DNA of 64,000 nt from Gluconacetobacter johannae (GTDB lineage: Bacteria > Pseudomonadota > Alphaproteobacteria > Acetobacterales > Acetobacteraceae): the NCBI RefSeq assembly GCF_014174305.1, contig NZ_JABEQH010000017.1, forward strand, positions 30,553-94,552, given 5' to 3'. Within the stretch, counting starts at the first letter, position 1, and each line of letters starts with the position of its first letter. The notes beneath the pieces were generated by a model that saw only the letters and a list, made by a program, of their open reading frames with translations, ran no database searches and had not been told where the DNA came from. The translations under genes were made by a program, and so were the position numbers. This document shows positions 8,252-17,173 of this stretch, in pieces.

Positions 8252-8523
8252 TGGCAAAGTCGATCTTCCCCGTTCCGGGCGGGACCTGGGCGGGAATGAC
8301 GGAACAGCAGGTGACGACAGCCCGCAACGCGGCCCAGGCCGCGCTTCTGGCGCTGCTGAGCGGCACGCGGCCAATGTCCGCCGGCTACACGCAGGGGGAC
8401 GGCGGCCGCAACGTCACTTTCGCCGGGGCGTCCGAGACGCAGTTGCGGAACAACCTTCGTGAACTGAATGCCCTGCTGGGTGTCGGGACGCCCCGACGGG
8501 CGATGAGGATCTATTTCCGATGA
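8251..8523 (+). CDS. head-tail joining protein, gpW-like
   Basis: A 90-residue product. The middle reads MTEQQVTTARNAAQAALLAL followed by a short linker with GGRNVTF and a second helix ASETQLRNNLRELNALLG. Helix-beta-helix of this size between the large terminase and portal genes is the gpW position in lambda-like heads. gpW binds below the portal and prepares the connector for tail attachment. It overlaps the terminase stop by one base and the portal start by four. Confidence 0.7.
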   Translation: MAKSIFPVPGGTWAGMTEQQVTTARNAAQAALLALLSGTRPMSAGYTQGDGGRNVTFAGASETQLRNNLRELNALLGVGTPRRAMRIYFR

Positions 8524-10163
8524 AGCCTGGCCTGCTTTCGCGCATCCGCAATCGCCTGACCGGAAGCGGCGGCGCGCGGGCTGGCTTCCCCATGACCCTT
8601 CCGGGAAGCTGGATGGGAGGCATGGGGGGCGGCTTCGCCTATGACGGCGCCAATATGCTCGGCAGCGAGAGCGCCGAGTGGAATCCCTGGCTCCGGTCGC
8701 CGGACGCGGAGATCAATCTCGACCGCGATCGCATGGTCGCACGGGCCCGGGATCTGTTCCGCAACGACGGGTGGGCGCGTGGCAGCATCACCCGCATCGC
8801 GGACAACGTCGTCGGCAGCCAGTTCCGCCTGGTCGCCAAGCCGGACTATCGCGCCCTCACCCAGCGGTATGGGAAGGCGTTCGACGCGGTCTGGGCGCAG
8901 GAATTCCGCCAGGCCGTCGAAGCGGAATGGCGCATGTGGTCGGAAGATCCGCTTCTGTTCGGCGACGCCGCCCGCAAGCTGACCGTCACCCAGATCTTCC
9001 GGCTGGCCTTCATGCACCAGATGAAGGACGGCGAGACGATCGCGGTCCTGCGCTGGATGCCCGAGCGCAAGGAGGAAGGAGCCGACTATGCGACCACGCT
9101 GCAGCTGATCCATCCCGACCGGCTGTCGAATCCCTATCAGCAGCTCGACACACACTGGCTGCGGGGCGGCGTCGAGGTCGATGATGACGGCGCGCACATC
9201 GCCTATCACATCCGCCAGGCACACCAGTATGACTACTTCGACGCCGTCGAGAGCATGATCTGGGACCGGATCCCGCGCTTCACCCCCTGGGGGCGCCCGA
9301 TCGTCGTTCATTCCTACGATTTCGACGATGCCGGGCAGCACCGCGGCCTCAGTGCCTTCACGCCGGTCCTGAACCGCTTTCGTATGCTGGCGCGCTACGA
9401 CCAGGCCGAACTGCAGCAGGCGCTGACGCAGACCATCTTCGCGACGTTCGTGCAGAGCCCCTACGACCCGGAGGATGTCCGGAACGGCATGGAGGATGGC
9501 GAACTCAGCGAATACCAGAAGATCCGGCAGGACTGGCACAAGGACAACCCCCTGACGCTGGGCGGTGTCCGGATCCCGGTCATGCCGCCTGGCGAAGAGG
9601 TGAAGACCGTCGCATCGACCCGCCCGAACAGCGGTTTCGATGCCTTCCAGGGCACGTTCCTGCGGAATTTTGCCGCGGCGATCGGGACATCCGCCGAACA
9701 GTTGAGCATGGACTACAGCAAGACGAACTACAGTTCATCGCGCTCTTCCATGCTGGAGATGTGGAAGACGATGCATCGCCGGCGGAACGACTTCGCGGTC
9801 AGCTTCGCCAACCCGACCTATGGCGGGTTCCTCGAAGAGGCGTTCGACCAGGGGCGCGTCCCCCTGCCCCGGAACGCGCCTGATTTCCTCGAAGGTCGCG
9901 CGGCCTATGCGCGGTGCAGCTGGATCGGGCCAGGCCGCGGATGGGTCGATCCCGTCTCGGAACGCCAGGGCGCGGTCCTCGGCCTCGATGCCGGGTTCGG
10001 CACCCTGGAGCGCGAATGCGCCGAGCAGGGCCTCGATTACGAGGAGGTCCTCGATCAGCGGCGGGTCGAACGGCAGATGATGACCGAGCGCGGGCTGCCC
10101 TTCCCGCAATGGGCCGTCGGCGCGCCGGCCGGCCTGACCACCCAGAAACCGGACCCGACATGA
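8520..10163 (+). CDS. portal protein, lambda gpB family
   Basis: A 547-residue product. Diagnostic blocks are an early glycine-rich segment, ARDLFRNDGWARGSITRIAD near residues 77-97 (typical of lambda-family portals), RFTPWGRPIVVHSY in the middle, and SAEQLSMDYSKTNYSSSRSS around residues 391-410, the conserved stem/crown motif of this family. Length matches lambda gpB (533). Twelve copies form the channel at one capsid vertex. Starts by an ATGA overlap with gpW and ends by an ATGA overlap with the protease gene. Confidence 0.95.
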   Translation: MKPGLLSRIRNRLTGSGGARAGFPMTLPGSWMGGMGGGFAYDGANMLGSESAEWNPWLRSPDAEINLDRDRMVARARDLFRNDGWARGSITRIADNVVGSQFRLVAKPDYRALTQRYGKAFDAVWAQEFRQAVEAEWRMWSEDPLLFGDAARKLTVTQIFRLAFMHQMKDGETIAVLRWMPERKEEGADYATTLQLIHPDRLSNPYQQLDTHWLRGGVEVDDDGAHIAYHIRQAHQYDYFDAVESMIWDRIPRFTPWGRPIVVHSYDFDDAGQHRGLSAFTPVLNRFRMLARYDQAELQQALTQTIFATFVQSPYDPEDVRNGMEDGELSEYQKIRQDWHKDNPLTLGGVRIPVMPPGEEVKTVASTRPNSGFDAFQGTFLRNFAAAIGTSAEQLSMDYSKTNYSSSRSSMLEMWKTMHRRRNDFAVSFANPTYGGFLEEAFDQGRVPLPRNAPDFLEGRAAYARCSWIGPGRGWVDPVSERQGAVLGLDAGFGTLERECAEQGLDYEEVLDQRRVERQMMTERGLPFPQWAVGAPAGLTTQKPDPT

Positions 10164-11023
10164 GCCGCCTTCCCCATCTGGCGCAACGGCTGTTCAACAC
10201 GCCGGTCGCCATCCACCCGCAGAAGGCCGAGATCGTCGTCGCCGCCCTGGCCGACCGCCTGGGCGTCACGCATCTGTTCCGCGATGGCGGCACGGTTGCC
10301 CTTCAGCCGAAGGCCATGCTGCTCGACGAGGCCGACCGCGCGCCGGATCGTGCCTATGACGTCGTCGCGGGCATCGCGGTCATTCCTGTCGCGGGTACGC
10401 TGGTTCAGAAGCTGGGCTCGCTGCGGCCCTTCTCGGGCATGACCGGCTATGACGGCGTCCGCATGAACTTCCTCGCCGCCCTGAACGATGAGGACGTCGA
10501 CGCCATCGTGCTCGACATCGACAGCCCGGGCGGCGAGGTCGCCGGATGCTTCGACCTGGCCGACCTGATCTTCGCCAGCCGGGGCAAGAAGCCGATCTGG
10601 TCAATCCTGAACGAAAATGCGTTCAGCGCGGCCTACGCCATCGCCTCGGCCGCGGACCGGATCACCGTGCCGCGGACGGGTGGAACCGGGTCGATCGGCG
10701 TGATCTGCATGCATGTCGATATGACCCAGGCCCTGTCGAAGGCCGGCGTCGTCGTCACGCTGATCCGGTACGGCGCCCACAAGGCCGAGGGGTCCGAATA
10801 CGAATCCCTCTCCGAGGGCGCGCTCGCGCGCATGCAGTCCGACATCGACCAGATGGGCAACCTGTTCTGCGACACGGTCGCGCGGAACCGGAAGCTTCGC
10901 CCGTCGGTCGTCCGTGGCTTCGAGGCCCGAACCTTCCTGGGCGGCGCCGGCGTCGATGTCGGTCTTGCCGATGCCGTCCTGGCCCCGGACGCGGCTTTCG
11001 CCGAGCTGGCCCGCTCTCTCTGA
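10160..11023 (+). CDS. S49 family peptidase, prohead protease (gpC-like)
   Basis: A 287-residue SppA-type serine protease. The oxyanion segment DIDSPGGEVAG lies at 120-129. The likely nucleophile is Ser156 in ENAFSAAYAIA and the general base Lys208 in YGAHKAEGSEY; the 52-residue spacing matches bacterial SppA. The domain GTGSIGVICMHVDM at 176-188 is typical. In lambda-like phages this enzyme trims scaffold and portal during prohead maturation. Here the downstream acidic protein is a separate gene rather than the C-terminal part of the protease. Confidence 0.9.
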   Translation: MSRLPHLAQRLFNTPVAIHPQKAEIVVAALADRLGVTHLFRDGGTVALQPKAMLLDEADRAPDRAYDVVAGIAVIPVAGTLVQKLGSLRPFSGMTGYDGVRMNFLAALNDEDVDAIVLDIDSPGGEVAGCFDLADLIFASRGKKPIWSILNENAFSAAYAIASAADRITVPRTGGTGSIGVICMHVDMTQALSKAGVVVTLIRYGAHKAEGSEYESLSEGALARMQSDIDQMGNLFCDTVARNRKLRPSVVRGFEARTFLGGAGVDVGLADAVLAPDAAFAELARSL

Positions 11024-11061
11024 TCCGCGCGTCAGCGCGCAATCCATCAAGGAATTCATTC

Positions 11062-11739
11062 ATGGCACGCAATCTCATGCGGTCCCTGTCGTTTGCCCAT
11101 CTCATCGGCGGAGGTGCCGCGGCCGCCGGGCGCGCGCGTCGCGCGGCGGATGATGACGACCAGGAAAGCGATGCCGCCCCGGGCGCCGAAGGCGAGGACG
11201 ACGACCAGCCGTCCGGCAGCCGCGCGCGTCGCGCCCGTGGTGAAGACGATGACAACTCCGGAAACGGCGATGACGGGGATGGCGACGCGGGCGATGAGGA
11301 CGCCCCGTCGGGCCGCCGTGCCCGGGGCGAAGGCGGCGATGATGATGCCGATGACACGCCGTCTGGCCGCCGTGCGCGCCGTGCCCAGGGCGAGGACGAC
11401 GACTGCGAGGATGACGAGGAGAACGACCCGCAGGCCTCCGCCGCGCGTCGGCGCGAGCGTGCCCGCTGCGCCGCGATCTTCGCCAGCCCGGCCGCCGCAA
11501 GCCGGCCGGACCTGGCGGCGCACCTCGCCTTCAACACGTCCCTGCCGCGCCGGGAGGCCCTCGGTCTCCTGAAGGCGGCGGCCTCCGGGCAGAAGTCCGG
11601 CGGAAGCGGCCTCGCCAACGCCATGGCTCGCTTCGGCAACCAGCGGGTCAGCGGCGGCGCTCCGGCCCCCAGCCGGCGCGAGGCGGTGGCCGCCAGCTGG
11701 GACGCGGCGGCGCGGCGCGCCGGAATCAAGCGGTCCTGA
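11062..11739 (+). CDS. acidic repeat protein, probable scaffold or capsid-assembly protein
   Basis: A 225-residue protein. After a short hydrophobic N-terminus, residues about 30-130 are made of alternating basic (SRARRARG, GRRARRAQG) and strongly acidic (EDDDN, GGDDDADD, EDDDCEDDEE) blocks, with a PSG-RRAR unit repeated three times. The C-terminal 95 residues are conventional and helical (AAIFASPAAASRPDLAAHLA, then TSLPRREALGLLKAA), resembling the C-terminal part of phage prohead protease/scaffold proteins. Its position between protease and decoration protein fits a scaffold (Nu3-like) role. The repeats may vary between relatives. Confidence 0.6.
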   Translation: MARNLMRSLSFAHLIGGGAAAAGRARRAADDDDQESDAAPGAEGEDDDQPSGSRARRARGEDDDNSGNGDDGDGDAGDEDAPSGRRARGEGGDDDADDTPSGRRARRAQGEDDDCEDDEENDPQASAARRRERARCAAIFASPAAASRPDLAAHLAFNTSLPRREALGLLKAAASGQKSGGSGLANAMARFGNQRVSGGAPAPSRREAVAASWDAAARRAGIKRS

Positions 11740-11776
11740 TCATTCCCCGCCTCGCCAGATCTGAAAGGAGCTGACC

Positions 11777-12433
11777 ATGGTCAGTCCCGTGCTTACCGAA
11801 CATTTCTACACCGCAGCCTTCCTGGTCAGGGAGGCCAACGGCTTCCTGTCCCGCGACAAGGGAATCGTCCTGAACGAGACGTCCGAGGATGTCTCGATGG
11901 ATGGCGGCCTGATCCTCAGTCTCGCCACCCCGGTCACGGCGGATTTCGTGGTGTCCGAGGGCAACACCGGAAACGGCACGATCGGCGCCATCACGGTGGC
12001 GGACGGCACCACGCCGACCAACTATGCGATCGCCTTCACGGCCGCGACGGACTTCACCGTGACGGCGCCGAACGGAACCGCGCTGGGAAGCGGCACCACG
12101 GGAACGGCGTTCGCGGCCGGCGGCCTGTCCTTCACCATCACGGCCGGCACGACTGCCTTTGTGGCGGGCGATTCCTTCACCATCGTCGTGGTGCCGGCTG
12201 GCCCGACCCAGTACGTGCCCTATACGGGCGGCAGCGCCGCAGCGGCGATCCTGTATGACCGCCTGTATGTCCTGGCCGACACGGCGCGGCATGTGACGGT
12301 GATCTCCCGCATGGCCGAGGTGAACGGCTCGGAACTGCGCTGGGACCCGTCGGTCACCGGCGCGGCCAATGCCGCGACGCTGCAGGCCCAGGCCCTGGCG
12401 CAGCTCGCGACCGCCGGCGTCATCGCCCGCTGA
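11777..12433 (+). CDS. head decoration protein D, with an inserted domain
   Basis: A 218-residue product. The N-terminal part (TEHFYTAAFLVREANGFLSR, then GIVLNETS) and the C-terminal half (TQYVPYTGGSAAAAILYDRL, then VTVISRMAEVNGSELRWD) match the two halves of gpD-type decoration proteins. Lambda gpD is about 110 residues; here roughly 90 extra residues of Thr/Gly/Ala-rich beta sequence (about 45-135) are inserted between the halves, likely exposed on the capsid surface. Located in the usual place before the major capsid gene, with a good ribosome site (AAAGGAG). Confidence 0.85.
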   Translation: MVSPVLTEHFYTAAFLVREANGFLSRDKGIVLNETSEDVSMDGGLILSLATPVTADFVVSEGNTGNGTIGAITVADGTTPTNYAIAFTAATDFTVTAPNGTALGSGTTGTAFAAGGLSFTITAGTTAFVAGDSFTIVVVPAGPTQYVPYTGGSAAAAILYDRLYVLADTARHVTVISRMAEVNGSELRWDPSVTGAANAATLQAQALAQLATAGVIAR

Positions 12434-12537
12434 TCTTCCGGCCCCGCGCCGCTCTCTTCTGACCCTTCTTTGGCCCTTCGGTCACCCGCCCGCCACACTG
12501 GCCGGCGGGCATAGCCGCGTACGGCCCGGATACCGAC

Positions 12538-13572
12538 ATGACCATTCTTGACGTCTTTCGCCAGGACCCGTTCACCTCGATCGAACTGACGAGCTATGTG
12601 GACCGCGTCCCGTTCCAGCCCACGGGTATCGGCGATCTCAACCTGTTCGACGACAACCCGATCCGCACGACGGCGCTGGCCGTCGAGCGCCGTGACCAGA
12701 AGCTGGTCATCATCCCGACCAGCGAACGCGGCGCGCCGCCCGTCGAGCGTACGACCGAAAAGCGCCAGATGAGGTATTTCGAGGTCCCGCGCCTGGCGCA
12801 CGGCGATACGGTCTATGCCGTCGAACTGCAGAACATCCGCCAGTTCGGCGAACAGACCGTGCTGATGCAGGTCCAGACCGAAATCGCGCGCCGCCTGTCC
12901 GGCCCGACCGGCCTGACGGCGAACATGGAATATACCTGGGAGCTGCACCGCCTCGCGGCCGTGCAGGGCCTGCTGCTGGATAGCGACGGGTCCCTCCTGT
13001 TCAACTGGTTCGACGAATTCGGTGTGGAGCGGCCTGTCGAGGTCGGCTTCAACCTCACCAACCCGACCCCGAAGGATGGCGCGCTCCGCATCCAGTGCAA
13101 CCAGATCGTCCGTAACATGATGCGCCAGGCCCAGGGCGCGTGGCTGCCCAGCACCCGCGTGATGGCGATCTGCGGCGACGAATTCTGGGACAACCTGATC
13201 TCGCACAACGACGTGCTGAAGACCTACTACAACTGGGAAGCCGCGCGGGAACTGCGCAAGGGCACCGCCTTCGAGGCGATGGATTTCGGCGGGATCAGCT
13301 GGTTCAACTATCGTGGCTCGAACGACAACACCACGATCGCCATCCCGACCGACAAGGTGAAGTTCTTCCCGTCCGGCGCGCCCGGCGTCTTCCAGCGCGC
13401 CCTGGCCCCGGGCGAGAGCGTGGAATGGGTGAACACGCTGGGCAAGCCGATCTACGTCATTCCGATCATCGACCGTGATCGGAATTTCTGGTGGCGGATG
13501 GAGGCCTATTCCTACCCGCTGCACATCTGCACGCGCCCGGAGATCCTGATGTCCGGTCGCATGCAGGCCTGA
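12538..13572 (+). CDS. major capsid protein, gpE family
   Basis: A 344-residue HK97-fold capsid subunit of the lambda gpE type (341 residues). Typical segments: DPFTSIELTSYVDRVPF at the N-terminus, PPVERTTEKRQMRYFEVPRL near residues 63-83, MEYTWELHRLAAVQGLLLD in the spine region, and ETYS-type C-terminal text (WWRMEAYSYPLHICTRPEIL). Hundreds of copies build the icosahedral shell, stabilised by the decoration protein encoded just before it. Confidence 0.95.
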   Translation: MTILDVFRQDPFTSIELTSYVDRVPFQPTGIGDLNLFDDNPIRTTALAVERRDQKLVIIPTSERGAPPVERTTEKRQMRYFEVPRLAHGDTVYAVELQNIRQFGEQTVLMQVQTEIARRLSGPTGLTANMEYTWELHRLAAVQGLLLDSDGSLLFNWFDEFGVERPVEVGFNLTNPTPKDGALRIQCNQIVRNMMRQAQGAWLPSTRVMAICGDEFWDNLISHNDVLKTYYNWEAARELRKGTAFEAMDFGGISWFNYRGSNDNTTIAIPTDKVKFFPSGAPGVFQRALAPGESVEWVNTLGKPIYVIPIIDRDRNFWWRMEAYSYPLHICTRPEILMSGRMQA

Positions 13573-13577
13573 CGGTC

Positions 13578-13937
13578 ATGAGCCTGGACTGGGGAAGTCT
13601 GGTCCTCGGCCCCTGCGAAACGATCTTCGGCGAGCCGGTGACCTGGCAGTCGTCGCAGGGAGGCGCCCCCGTGCAGGCCACGGGCGTCTTCGACGAGGGC
13701 TACAAGGGCCTGGAGATCATCGGGGGCGATGACGGCATGGCGCCGACGCACGTCACGTCCAGCCTGCCGCGTCTCGGTGTGAGGCTCTCGCAGTTCCCTG
13801 CCGCCGCCGCACAGGGCGACACCCTGGTCATCCGGGGAATCTCCTACGCGATCCGCGAAATCCAGCCGGACAGCCATGGCGGCGCGCGGATAGAGCTGAA
13901 TATCGGAGCCACGAATTATGACCCTCTATCGGGTTGA
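13578..13937 (+). CDS. probable head-tail joining protein (FII-like)
   Basis: A 119-residue product beginning MSLDWGSLVLGPCETIFGE. The sequence is beta-rich with VFDEGYKGLEIIGGDDG and VRLSQFPAAAAQGDTLVIRG then SYAIREIQPDSHGGARIEL, the common layout of short head-tail connector proteins placed between capsid and tail genes. It would form the ring that accepts the tail. Family assignment rests on position, size and predicted beta content. Overlaps the next gene by 20 bases. Confidence 0.55.
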   Translation: MSLDWGSLVLGPCETIFGEPVTWQSSQGGAPVQATGVFDEGYKGLEIIGGDDGMAPTHVTSSLPRLGVRLSQFPAAAAQGDTLVIRGISYAIREIQPDSHGGARIELNIGATNYDPLSG

Positions 13938-14412
13938 ACTGCGGGAGGCCGCCGCCACGGCGCTGAAGGCCGCCAACACGATCGCCGGCGCCAAGGTCTT
14001 CACGGCGCGCAGCCTGCCGACGACATCGGCCGGGCTGCCGTCGATCTATCTCCAGGTGCCGACGGATCGGGCGGAGAGCGCCGGGCGGGCCGCCCCCGGA
14101 TTCACGCGGGTGGCCTATCTCGTGGCGCGGGGGCGCGTCGCGCAGGGCGCGCCCGGACAGGTCGAGACGGCGCTCGATACGCTCGCCGAGCAGATCGAGC
14201 TGGCCATCATGTGCGATGCGCCCTTGCAGGCGATGATCCAGCAGGTCACCGAGATTCAGACCGAGGTGAAGGTCACCAGCGAAACGGGTGACCATCTGGG
14301 CGAGGTCCGGATGATCTTCGGGCTGGAATTCACCGAATACTTCCCCGTTGCCGGAACGCCGCTGACCCAGATCACCGGCGAGATCGAGGCGTTCGACAAT
14401 CTCCAGTCCTGA
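13918..14412 (+). CDS. probable tail terminator / minor tail protein
   Basis: A 164-residue product. It opens with TLYRVELREAAATALKAANT and continues through SLPTTSAGLPSIYLQVPTDR to ETALDTLAEQIELAIM and RMIFGLEFTEYFPVAG. The order (N-terminal helix, beta strands, central helix, beta hairpin) and location between head-joining protein and tail sheath fit a tail terminator that caps the tail and docks it to the head. I cannot assign it to a named family with certainty. Confidence 0.5.
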   Translation: MTLYRVELREAAATALKAANTIAGAKVFTARSLPTTSAGLPSIYLQVPTDRAESAGRAAPGFTRVAYLVARGRVAQGAPGQVETALDTLAEQIELAIMCDAPLQAMIQQVTEIQTEVKVTSETGDHLGEVRMIFGLEFTEYFPVAGTPLTQITGEIEAFDNLQS

Positions 14413-14424
14413 AGGACTCCCGAC

Positions 14425-14631
14425 ATGTTCGTGAAACCCGGACCGGGCCGCGCGGTGCGCTGGCCCGGCACGCTGCGGCTGCTCGCGCCCGAGGGCGCCG
14501 AGGTGCCGGAAACCACCTTCTGGCTGCTCTGCCTGAAGCATGGCGACGTCGTGAAGGCTGTCGCCCCGGGGGCGGCGGCAATCGCCGCGCCGGCGCCCGC
14601 CCCCCCTGACAAGACCGAGGTGCCGGCATGA
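14425..14631 (+). CDS. Mu gp38-like small tail protein (DUF2635)
   Basis: A 68-residue product with the compact pattern of DUF2635/Mu gp38: FVKPGPGRAVRWPGTLRLL, APEGAEVPETTFWLL, then the DGDVV-like HGDVVKAV. It always lies just upstream of the sheath gene in Mu-like tails, as here (four-base overlap ATGA with the sheath start). The Pro/Ala-rich C-terminus is unremarkable. Function is unknown; it is essential for tail formation in Mu. Confidence 0.8.
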   Translation: MFVKPGPGRAVRWPGTLRLLAPEGAEVPETTFWLLCLKHGDVVKAVAPGAAAIAAPAPAPPDKTEVPA

Positions 14632-16118
14632 GCGGGTCCATCACCGTTCCGGGCTACTCGGACAGTAACCGACTGCCCGGCGTCTATTTCGCGCTCGACG
14701 CCACCAAGGCCAACACGGCCAGCGTCACGCGCCGAATCCTGATCGTCGGGCAGATGCTGGCTGCCGCGCCGGCGGCGGCTGGAGTCGCGACGATCTCCGC
14801 CGGACCGACCGATGCGATCGGCAAATATGGCGCGGGGTCGCACTGCGCGCGGATGGTCGCCCGCTATCGCGGGATCGACACGACCGGCGAGGTCTGGGTG
14901 CTGCCGCTGTCCGATGACGCGGCCGCGGCGGCCGCTGCCGGATCGTTCGCCATCACCGGTCCGGCATCGGCATCGGGCACCCTGTGCCTGTACGTCGGCG
15001 ACCAGCTGATCGCAACCGGCGTGTCGGCCGGGGACACCGCGTCGGCCATCGCCGCGAACGTCGTGGCGGCGGCGACTGCCACCCCCAGCCTGCCGGTCTC
15101 GCTCGCCGTCGATGGGACGACGAACACGAAGATCAACGTCACGGCCCTGAACAAGGGGCTTGCCGGCAACGACATCCAGTTGGGCCTGAACCTGCTGGGC
15201 ACTCCCGGCGGCCAGTCCCTGCCGGGCGGTATGGCGGTCACGATCACGGCCATGGCGGGCGGGACGCAGAACCCCACCACCCTGGCGACGGCGCTGGCCA
15301 CCATGGGCGACCGCGTCTACGATCTGGTCCTGCATCCCTATACCGATACTGCCAGCCTCGACGCGTTCAAGCAGCTGTTCGACAATCTGACCGGCCGGTG
15401 GTCGGCGACGCAGCAGCTCTACGGGCATGCGATCACCGCCTATCGCGGCACCTATGGGGCAGCCACGACGTTCGGCCTGGCCCAGAACGACCCGCACGCT
15501 ACGATCATGCCGATTTCCGACAGCCCGTCGTCGCCGATGGACTGGGCGGCCGAAATCGGGGCGCAGGCGGCCATCTCGATGCGCGGCAACCCCGCGACGC
15601 CGATCACCGGCCTGGCGCTGACCGTCATGCCGCCGTCCGATGCCGGCCGCTTCATCGCCGACCAGCGCAACAGCCTGCTGCATGACGGCCTGTCGACCTT
15701 CACCGTCGATGATAGCGGCACGGTGATGATCGAGCGGCTGATCACGACGTACCAGACGAACGCGGCGGGCGTCCCGGATAACAGCTATCTCGACATCGAG
15801 ACGCTGCTGACCGCCGAAATCTGCCTGCAGGACATGAGGATCTTCCTGGCCAGCCAGTTCGCCGCCTGCATCCTCGTCGCCGATGGCACCAAGATCCCGG
15901 CTGGAGTCAGGGCGACGACCGCGCAGCTGATCGGCAAGGCGTGTGCAGCGCGCTACCGCGTGCAGGCCGCGAACCTCTGGGTCCAGAACCCGGACATCTT
16001 TGCTGCAAGTGTCGTCGCCACGAATGCCGGCAGCGGCCTGGTCACCCTGCTGCTGCCCTACAACTGGGCCAACCAGCTGCGCTGCATCGCCGGCGATGTG
16101 CAGTTCATCAAATCGTAA
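14628..16118 (+). CDS. contractile tail sheath protein, Mu gpL-like
   Basis: A 496-residue product (Mu gpL is 495). It opens GSITVPGYSDSNRLPGVYFA, then RRILIVGQML, typical of Mu-type sheaths. An inserted Ala/Thr-rich domain (about residues 90-205) is followed by the conserved core (YDLVLHPYTDTASLDAFKQL, ITGLALTVMPPSD) and C-terminus TLLLPYNWANQLRCIAGD. Copies stack around the tube and contract to drive it through the envelope. This gene shows the phage is a myovirus. Confidence 0.95.
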   Translation: MSGSITVPGYSDSNRLPGVYFALDATKANTASVTRRILIVGQMLAAAPAAAGVATISAGPTDAIGKYGAGSHCARMVARYRGIDTTGEVWVLPLSDDAAAAAAAGSFAITGPASASGTLCLYVGDQLIATGVSAGDTASAIAANVVAAATATPSLPVSLAVDGTTNTKINVTALNKGLAGNDIQLGLNLLGTPGGQSLPGGMAVTITAMAGGTQNPTTLATALATMGDRVYDLVLHPYTDTASLDAFKQLFDNLTGRWSATQQLYGHAITAYRGTYGAATTFGLAQNDPHATIMPISDSPSSPMDWAAEIGAQAAISMRGNPATPITGLALTVMPPSDAGRFIADQRNSLLHDGLSTFTVDDSGTVMIERLITTYQTNAAGVPDNSYLDIETLLTAEICLQDMRIFLASQFAACILVADGTKIPAGVRATTAQLIGKACAARYRVQAANLWVQNPDIFAASVVATNAGSGLVTLLLPYNWANQLRCIAGDVQFIKS

Positions 16119-16127
16119 GGGGTCCCC

Positions 16128-16511
16128 ATGTCGGGAACTGTCTATCGTGGCCCCCTTGCGGGCACGGCCACCCTCATCATCAATGGCGCGGTCTTCAATG
16201 TCGTCGGCGAGGCCCAGCACCAGGCCGCCGGGCCGGTCAACGAGACCCTGAAGGGCCAGAGCGCCGTCGAGGGCTTCTCGCAGATGCCGGGCGAGGGCTT
16301 CATCCAGGTCACCCTGCGCGACCGGCCCGATTTCGACGCCACGTCGCTGCAGGGCGCGAGCGGCCTGACCGTCGTGCTGGTCAAGGCCAACGGCCAGGTC
16401 GTCACGGCTGTGAACGCCTGGCAGACCGAGCGGATCAACGTGAACACGCAGGAAGGAACCTTCGAATTCCACTGCGAGAGCGATACCGTCACCGTGGATA
16501 TCGTATCATGA
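16128..16511 (+). CDS. tail tube protein, Mu gpM-like
   Basis: A 127-residue product following the sheath gene by nine bases with GGGGT just upstream of the start. Blocks GTATLIINGAVFNVVGEAQ, VNETLKGQSAVEGFSQMPG and GFIQVTLRDRPDFDATSLQG match the tail tube family of Mu-like phages (gpM, about 118 residues). Hexamer rings stack to form the inner tube through which DNA passes. The end overlaps the chaperone start (ATGA). Confidence 0.9.
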   Translation: MSGTVYRGPLAGTATLIINGAVFNVVGEAQHQAAGPVNETLKGQSAVEGFSQMPGEGFIQVTLRDRPDFDATSLQGASGLTVVLVKANGQVVTAVNAWQTERINVNTQEGTFEFHCESDTVTVDIVS

Positions 16512-17173
16512 GCGGACCGACCGACGACGAGGCGATGGCCGTCCTGTCCGCTCCGGACGAGCGCATGGAACCGGAGGCCGAAGCGGGCGTGTTCGTGCCC
16601 GACGAGCCGATCATCCTGAAAAAGGGCGGCACGTTCACCGAACTGCGCCTGCGCGAGCCGACGGTGTTCGAGACCCTGTACGCCGCCAAGGTCATTGGCA
16701 AGCGCGCCACGCAGGAATCGATCTATGACTCGCAGATCGACCTGGTCGCGCGCGTGTCGAAATGGCCGGTCGTCGCCGTCCACATGCTCGGCGCGCGGAT
16801 GCTCGACGAGGCGGTGGAGTTCCTGTCCCGGTTCGAGCAGGAGGCCCGCCGGCCCGCCGACGCCGACCCGGACCTGTCGCCCGCCCTGATGCTGCAGTTC
16901 CTGCCGCCGATCGAGGCCGTGAACCAGGCCTTCCCCAGCATGTCGCTGCGGCCGCCCACGGTCGGCGAGCGGCGTCCCTACAAGGCCGCCGAGGCGCGCG
17001 GGACCGCCGAGGCCTTCCTGCAGGCGGAAATCGACCTGGTGCGCGCGGTCAGCGATTGGCCGCCGGCGGCGGTCCTGAAGATGCCGATCAGCCAGTTCGC
17101 ACGCGCGTCGGATTACCTGACCGGTTTTTTTACACCTGGCCCGGGAACTGGGAGCAGCTTCCTGCCGAGCTGA
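16508..17173 (+). CDS. tail assembly chaperone, short form (Mu gp41-like)
   Basis: The 221-residue zero-frame product. An acidic N-terminus (PDERMEPEAEAGVFVPDEP) is followed by the phage tail chaperone pattern GTFTELRLREPTVFETLYAA and QIDLVARVSKWPVVAVHMLG. Most molecules end here, 14 codons after the T7 slip site. The acidic first 35 residues and the second half (PALMLQFLPPIEAVNQAFPS, then KMPISQFARASDYLTGFF) are typical for chaperones that coat the tape measure protein before tube polymerisation. See the frameshift product for the extended form. Confidence 0.85.
   Translation: MSGPTDDEAMAVLSAPDERMEPEAEAGVFVPDEPIILKKGGTFTELRLREPTVFETLYAAKVIGKRATQESIYDSQIDLVARVSKWPVVAVHMLGARMLDEAVEFLSRFEQEARRPADADPDLSPALMLQFLPPIEAVNQAFPSMSLRPPTVGERRPYKAAEARGTAEAFLQAEIDLVRAVSDWPPAAVLKMPISQFARASDYLTGFFTPGPGTGSSFLPS

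Noticed and set aside
10546..11061. An N-terminal extension of the acidic head protein
   Set aside because: The frame reads through the S49 protease gene in another register with Arg/His-rich nonsense; the ATG at 11062 follows a plausible ribosome site.
14256..16472. A 738-codon open frame on the minus strand
   Set aside because: Antisense shadow of the sheath and tube genes; composition (RRR, GDDR, HDGQ) is that of a complementary strand and no domain is recognisable.
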